Part shown: piece after piece, positions 7,460-9,469 of the stretch
How positions within the stretch are numbered: position 1 is the first letter of the stretch
How the letters are laid out: each line of letters starts with the position of its first letter
Source: Chloroflexota bacterium
GTDB lineage: Bacteria > Chloroflexota > Limnocylindria > Limnocylindrales > CSP1-4
NCBI GenBank assembly: GCA_013813905.1
Contig: JACCQX010000096.1
Location: 1 to 9,469, forward strand
Direction: 5' to 3'
Length of the DNA: 9,469 nt
Program-made: the position numbers and the translations under genes
The notes under the pieces: generated by a model
The model's input: only the letters and a program-made list of their open reading frames with translations
What the model was told of the DNA's origin: nothing
Databases searched by the model: none

Positions 7460-7481
7460 TGACGTGCTAGGCGCCACGTCA
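7460..7481. repeat. inverted repeat TGACGTG / CACGTCA
   Basis: Seven-base perfect arms at 7460-7466 and 7475-7481 are separated by eight bases, with one extra G-T pair possible outside. No T-run follows on either side, so an operator-like protein-binding site or an RNA hairpin is more likely than an intrinsic terminator. Confidence 0.6.
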
Positions 7482-7650
7482 TACCAGCACTACCGGTGTG
7501 TGGCGTGCCGGAGGCTCTGCGGCATCGGTGCGGACCCACTTTCGGCTACTCGGGAGGACCCTGTCGCGCGATCCAGGGGCCTCCCTACCACCGCTAAAGG
7601 TGAGGAAAAGCTCCGGTACATCTCGGCGGCCGGTCCAGCTCTCGGCCCGC

Positions 7651-7665
7651 GGCGGGGTCCCCGCC
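7651..7665. repeat. GC-only inverted repeat GGCGGGG-T-CCCCGCC
   Basis: A perfect 7-1-7 inverted repeat. As RNA it would fold as a six-pair G/C stem with a GTC loop. No T-run follows, so terminator function is doubtful. It lies about 90 bases upstream of the leader-ORF ribosome site. Confidence 0.55.
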
Positions 7666-7753
7666 CCTACGCCCCCTCAAGCGGCCCGCCACCGATAGTG
7701 CTGGTGATCCGACCTCAAAACGCCTCTGCTTCCTAGGGTCCGGTGCGCGATCC

Positions 7754-7760
7754 AGGAGGT
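7754..7760 (+). promoter_or_regulatory. near-perfect Shine-Dalgarno sequence AGGAGGT
   Basis: AGGAGG lies nine bases before a GTG at 7769 but 35 or more bases before the lipoprotein ATGs at 7795 and 7801. Its position therefore points to translation of the short frame starting at 7769 rather than to the lipoprotein start itself. Confidence 0.65.
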
Positions 7761-7768
7761 AGCATCCA

Positions 7769-7804
7769 GTGATACCAGCATCCGAGCACGGTGGATGGCA
7801 ATGA
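7769..7804 (+). CDS. putative 11-codon leader peptide coupled to the lipoprotein gene
   Basis: From the GTG at 7769 the frame reads 11 codons (MIPASEHGGWQ) and stops at the TGA 7802-7804. That TGA overlaps an ATG at 7801-7803, forming ATGA, in the frame of the downstream lipoprotein gene. A strong AGGAGG nine bases before the GTG supports translation, and the overlap suggests that ribosomes finishing the leader restart on the main gene. The peptide is not rich in any single amino acid, so classic attenuation by charged-tRNA supply is not suggested. Existence is inferred only from ribosome-site spacing and the overlap. The GTG could also be chance, with the Shine-Dalgarno serving a misjudged start. 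Confidence 0.4.
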   Translation: MIPASEHGGWQ

Positions 7805-8607
7805 GTGCACTCCGAGCCTCTCTCGCTACGGCTCTTGCATGGGGCGTGCTTGCTTGTACGGCTGGTGGTGTGGTTCCCTCCGGCGCGGATCCCGGAGGGC
7901 CGCATGGACCGTCGCCACGGGGAGCGACGGCGAAGCCCAGCCGCAGCGCCGTCGCAGCCTACTCGGAGCCGAGCCGCAGCCCTGCCGGACCGACCGCAAA
8001 CCCGCGCCGCAGCCCCGCACGCAGCGAGGAGGCGTCAGCGGGATGTGGACCGAGCGACGTACCCGTGCTGGTCGACGACGTCTTCACGCCGTTCTCCCAT
8101 CAGCTGTCAGCTCCGGACCCCGGGGAGTACCCCGCGATCTTTGGTAGCGGCATCCCGGTAGACGATGCTGCCGAGGCGGCTGGCGGCTTCCCAGGCTTCC
8201 TGGCCCCTCCTCCACATCTGGGGCAGTCGGCGATCCAGCTCATCCTCGTCGAAGACAGCACGCGCGGCATCGACCCGGGTGCCCATGTCTTCTACGGCCC
8301 GTCATCAATCGAGCCGGGCGAACCTCTTCCGTTCTTCGTGAGACGCGGCGGCAGTGTCGTCCGCCAGGAGCTGACGGACGGACAGAACGCCCGGGTCGTC
8401 AAAGAGACCTTGGGCGACCGGGCAGTGATCGTCCGCGTCGGGCGATCGGAAGCCGCGCTTGTACATGCTGATCCCTCTGAACCCAGCGACTTTCGCCCGT
8501 ACCACCTCTACTGGTCCGACGGCACGCGGGACTGGTCGATCATCGCTGGTGTGACGGACCCACGGACGGTGATCGACTTCGCTCGCGAGATCTACTGCGA
8601 GCCCTGA
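7801..8607 (+). CDS. unrecognised secreted protein, probable lipoprotein
   Basis: I do not recognise the family. The product is 268 residues from ATG 7801; an in-frame ATG at 7795 would add two. The N-terminus MSALRASLATALAWGVLAC is a short basic and hydrophobic signal ending in a lipobox-like VLAC, with the lipidation cysteine at residue 19. The Leu at -2 is atypical, so ordinary secretion is possible. Residues about 25-80 form a low-complexity Pro/Ser/Arg/Ala linker with an 11-residue repeat. A folded part follows at about 82-268, bounded by cysteines C82 and C266 that could form a disulphide. It contains hydrophobic strands such as AIQLILVED and RAVIVRVGRSEAALVHAD, and ends WSIIAGVTDPRTVIDFAREIYCEP. 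It is read opposite to rny and recX and interrupts their usual neighbourhood. It probably acts outside the membrane as a surface or sensing protein, but that is inference. Confidence 0.75.
   Translation: MSALRASLATALAWGVLACTAGGVVPSGADPGGPHGPSPRGATAKPSRSAVAAYSEPSRSPAGPTANPRRSPARSEEASAGCGPSDVPVLVDDVFTPFSHQLSAPDPGEYPAIFGSGIPVDDAAEAAGGFPGFLAPPPHLGQSAIQLILVEDSTRGIDPGAHVFYGPSSIEPGEPLPFFVRRGGSVVRQELTDGQNARVVKETLGDRAVIVRVGRSEAALVHADPSEPSDFRPYHLYWSDGTRDWSIIAGVTDPRTVIDFAREIYCEP
7940..8038 (+). repeat. three-copy 33-bp degenerate tandem repeat in the lipoprotein linker
   Basis: The octamer gccgcagc occurs at 7940, 7973 and 8006, exactly 33 bases apart, in frame. The encoded linker lines up as three 11-residue units: PSRSAVAAYSE, PSRSPAGPTAN and PRRSPARSEEA. 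Only the first four residues of each unit are well kept. Confidence 0.65.
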
Positions 8608-8711
8608 GAGTCCTCGATGGCGCGTCTGATCCGGCTGGCGCCTAGCGGACCCTATGTATCGGTGACCGATTTCGACGGATCGTCTGGGTAGAGGTTATGC
8701 ACATCCAACCC
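8608..8711. terminator. convergent gap with short hairpins, possible bidirectional terminator
   Basis: These 104 bases lie between the stops of the lipoprotein gene and recX. They contain GGCGC/GCGCC arms (8619-8623 and 8638-8642) and a perfect ATCGGT-G-ACCGAT palindrome (8658-8670) followed by TTT. The stems are short and the T-run weak, so termination is suggested mostly by position. Confidence 0.3.
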
Positions 8712-9269
8712 CTAGTCTTGGGAGGATCTACTGAACCCGGTTGCAGCCTCGGCGCAGGTCGTGGGCTCGAAGCCGTTCCGAGCGAGGAGCGCGTAGGCCT
8801 TCTGGCCCCGACGCCGCAGGTCGGGTTCCCGTTCGAGAGAGGCTCTGCGGCGCTCCAGGAGCCTCTCGGCGGCGAGGCGGTCCGCGGCACCGCTGGTTTC
8901 CGTGACTCCGTCGGTCAGGTCCGTGCCGTCACGCTCCGCGATCACGAGATCGACCACCCTCCGCTCGACGCCCTTGCTCTCGAGCTCCAGGCGGAGGGCC
9001 AACCAGCCTCTAGGCCGCGATCGGTCGCGGCTCTCCACCCAAGCGCGAGCGAACGCCTCGTCGTCCAGGTACGAGAGCGCGACGAGGCGTTCGATGACCG
9101 AGTCGACCAGTCCGGATGGATAGCCGTGATGGCGTAAGCGCCGCCGCGTCTCCGCCACGGAGCGCGGTCGCACCGCGAGAAAGACGGCGGCCGCGTCCAT
9201 CACGACCTCCGGGTCTTGGATCTCGGCGCGCTGCGCGCTTCGTTCCGCGGGATCGAGTCGGCGCTGCAT
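8712..9269 (-). CDS. recX: RecX-family regulator of RecA
   Basis: RecX binds RecA filaments and modulates their activity. The product is 185 residues from ATG 9269. It is made of helical repeats with RecX hallmarks: AVFLAVRPRSVAETRRRLRHHGYP near residues 28-51, VIERLVALSYLDDEAFARAWVESRDRSRPRGWLALRLELESKGV through the middle, and a third repeat ending RRGQKAYALLARNGF. It lies 27 bases after the recA stop on the same strand, the classic recA-recX arrangement, so the two are probably cotranscribed and under the recA promoter outside the window. A TTG directly before the ATG is an alternative start, and a later ATG at 9200 would remove a poorly conserved 23-residue lead. No strong Shine-Dalgarno sequence is visible. 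The C-terminal tail of about 20 residues is family-atypical. Confidence 0.93.
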   Translation of the reverse strand: MQRRLDPAERSAQRAEIQDPEVVMDAAAVFLAVRPRSVAETRRRLRHHGYPSGLVDSVIERLVALSYLDDEAFARAWVESRDRSRPRGWLALRLELESKGVERRVVDLVIAERDGTDLTDGVTETSGAADRLAAERLLERRRASLEREPDLRRRGQKAYALLARNGFEPTTCAEAATGFSRSSQD

Positions 9270-9296
9270 CAAGGCCAGCTGCGGGTGCCGTCCTGG

Positions 9297-9469
9297 TCAC
9301 TCCGCCTCGGAGATGCCCTCGACGGGGACCTCGATGGTGGCGACCTTGCCGCGGATCTCCGTCTCGAGCTGCTGGGTCACGTCGCGGTTCTGGCGCAGGA
9401 ACTCCTTGGCCTGCTCCCGACCCTGACCCAGGCGCACGTCACCGTAGGTGAACCAGGCGCCGGTCTTGG
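9297..9469 (-). CDS. recA: recombinase RecA, C-terminal fragment (runs off the right edge)
   Basis: The complement from the window edge reads KTGAWFTYGDVRLGQGREQAKEFLRQN and then ends EIRGKVATIEVPVEGISEAE before a TGA at 9299-9297. The SGAWFSYG-x2-RIGQGREN-AK-FL segment is a RecA signature at the start of the C-terminal domain, and an acidic tail is normal, though this tail is fairly short. RecA forms filaments on single-stranded DNA for recombination and SOS induction. The ATPase core, start and any LexA-type operator lie outside the window. It is followed by recX, which supports the call. Confidence 0.95.
   Translation of the reverse strand, partial: KTGAWFTYGDVRLGQGREQAKEFLRQNRDVTQQLETEIRGKVATIEVPVEGISEAE

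Larger units (their letters stand above)
7165..7768. other. roughly 600-base non-coding stretch between rny and the lipoprotein unit
   Basis: I see no convincing gene here. Open frames exist on both strands (for example 7171-7458 plus, 7167-7448 minus, 7410-7736 plus), but their translations are Arg/Pro/Ser/Gly-rich, match no family I know and have no well-placed ribosome site. The stretch contains inverted repeats at 7460-7481, 7506-7524 and 7651-7665. A 12-base sequence, gcgcgatccagg, occurs at 7566-7577 and again at 7745-7756. It must contain the rny promoter and probably the promoter of the plus-strand unit. I could not identify a known riboswitch, tRNA, tmRNA, SRP RNA or RNase P RNA. Confidence 0.5.

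Noticed and set aside
7600..7620. GAGGAAAAGCTCCGG resembling the start of RNase P RNA
   Set aside because: Only the short GAGGAAA core is similar; the other conserved RNase P RNA segments could not be found downstream or on the other strand.
7722..7739. GGAAGCAGAGG on the minus strand, resembling the SRP RNA GGAAGCAG motif
   Set aside because: The matching GGTC-side strand and the surrounding helix of SRP RNA are absent, so the match looks accidental.
7594..7905. 103-codon minus-strand open frame across the lipoprotein start
   Set aside because: No family match and no ribosome site, and it overlaps the signal-peptide coding region on the other strand.

Overview
The window is GC-rich throughout and reads as a bacterial chromosome. 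Gene order and protein features suggest a Chloroflexota-like lineage (Limnocylindria/Ellin6529-type), but this is inferred from synteny and style, not from a marker gene. Eight of the eleven larger genes lie on the minus strand. They form a housekeeping series, read right to left: recA (3' end only) - recX - rny - ymdB-like phosphoesterase - PHP phosphoesterase - miaB - miaA - hflX (5' end only). The core recA-recX-(rny)-miaB-miaA-hflX order is a known arrangement in actinobacteria and Chloroflexota, which supports the calls.

Layout from the left: the first 140 bases are the start of hflX (minus). From 261 to 1207 a plus-strand pair lies between hflX and miaA: a 92-aa unrecognised acidic protein and a 223-aa protein with a C-terminal BON domain, joined by an ATGA overlap. 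The BON gene and miaA converge so tightly that one CTAG supplies both stop codons. From 1204 to 5542 there are four packed minus-strand genes (miaA, miaB, PHP, ymdB-like), with overlaps or gaps of 29 bases or less. The ribonuclease Y gene follows, 5638-7164.

From 7165 to 7768 there is about 600 bases with no convincing gene but with several inverted repeats. It lies between the divergent rny and a plus-strand secreted or lipoprotein-like gene (7801-8607). That gene is preceded by a small open frame (7769-7804) that has the best Shine-Dalgarno sequence on the plus strand, and its stop overlaps the lipoprotein start. A 104-base convergent gap with short hairpins then leads to recX and the recA tail.

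Functionally, the minus-strand series joins DNA repair (recA, recX), mRNA turnover (RNase Y), a YmdB-like metallophosphoesterase, a PHP phosphoesterase that may act on small nucleotides or RNA, tRNA A37 modification (miaA, then miaB on its product) and ribosome-associated GTPase HflX. No tRNA, rRNA, CRISPR array, transposase or phage gene was seen. I did not find a clear undescribed defence-type system. The most unusual material is the two plus-strand insertions into the conserved series, especially the leader-ORF/lipoprotein unit and the structured non-coding stretch before it.
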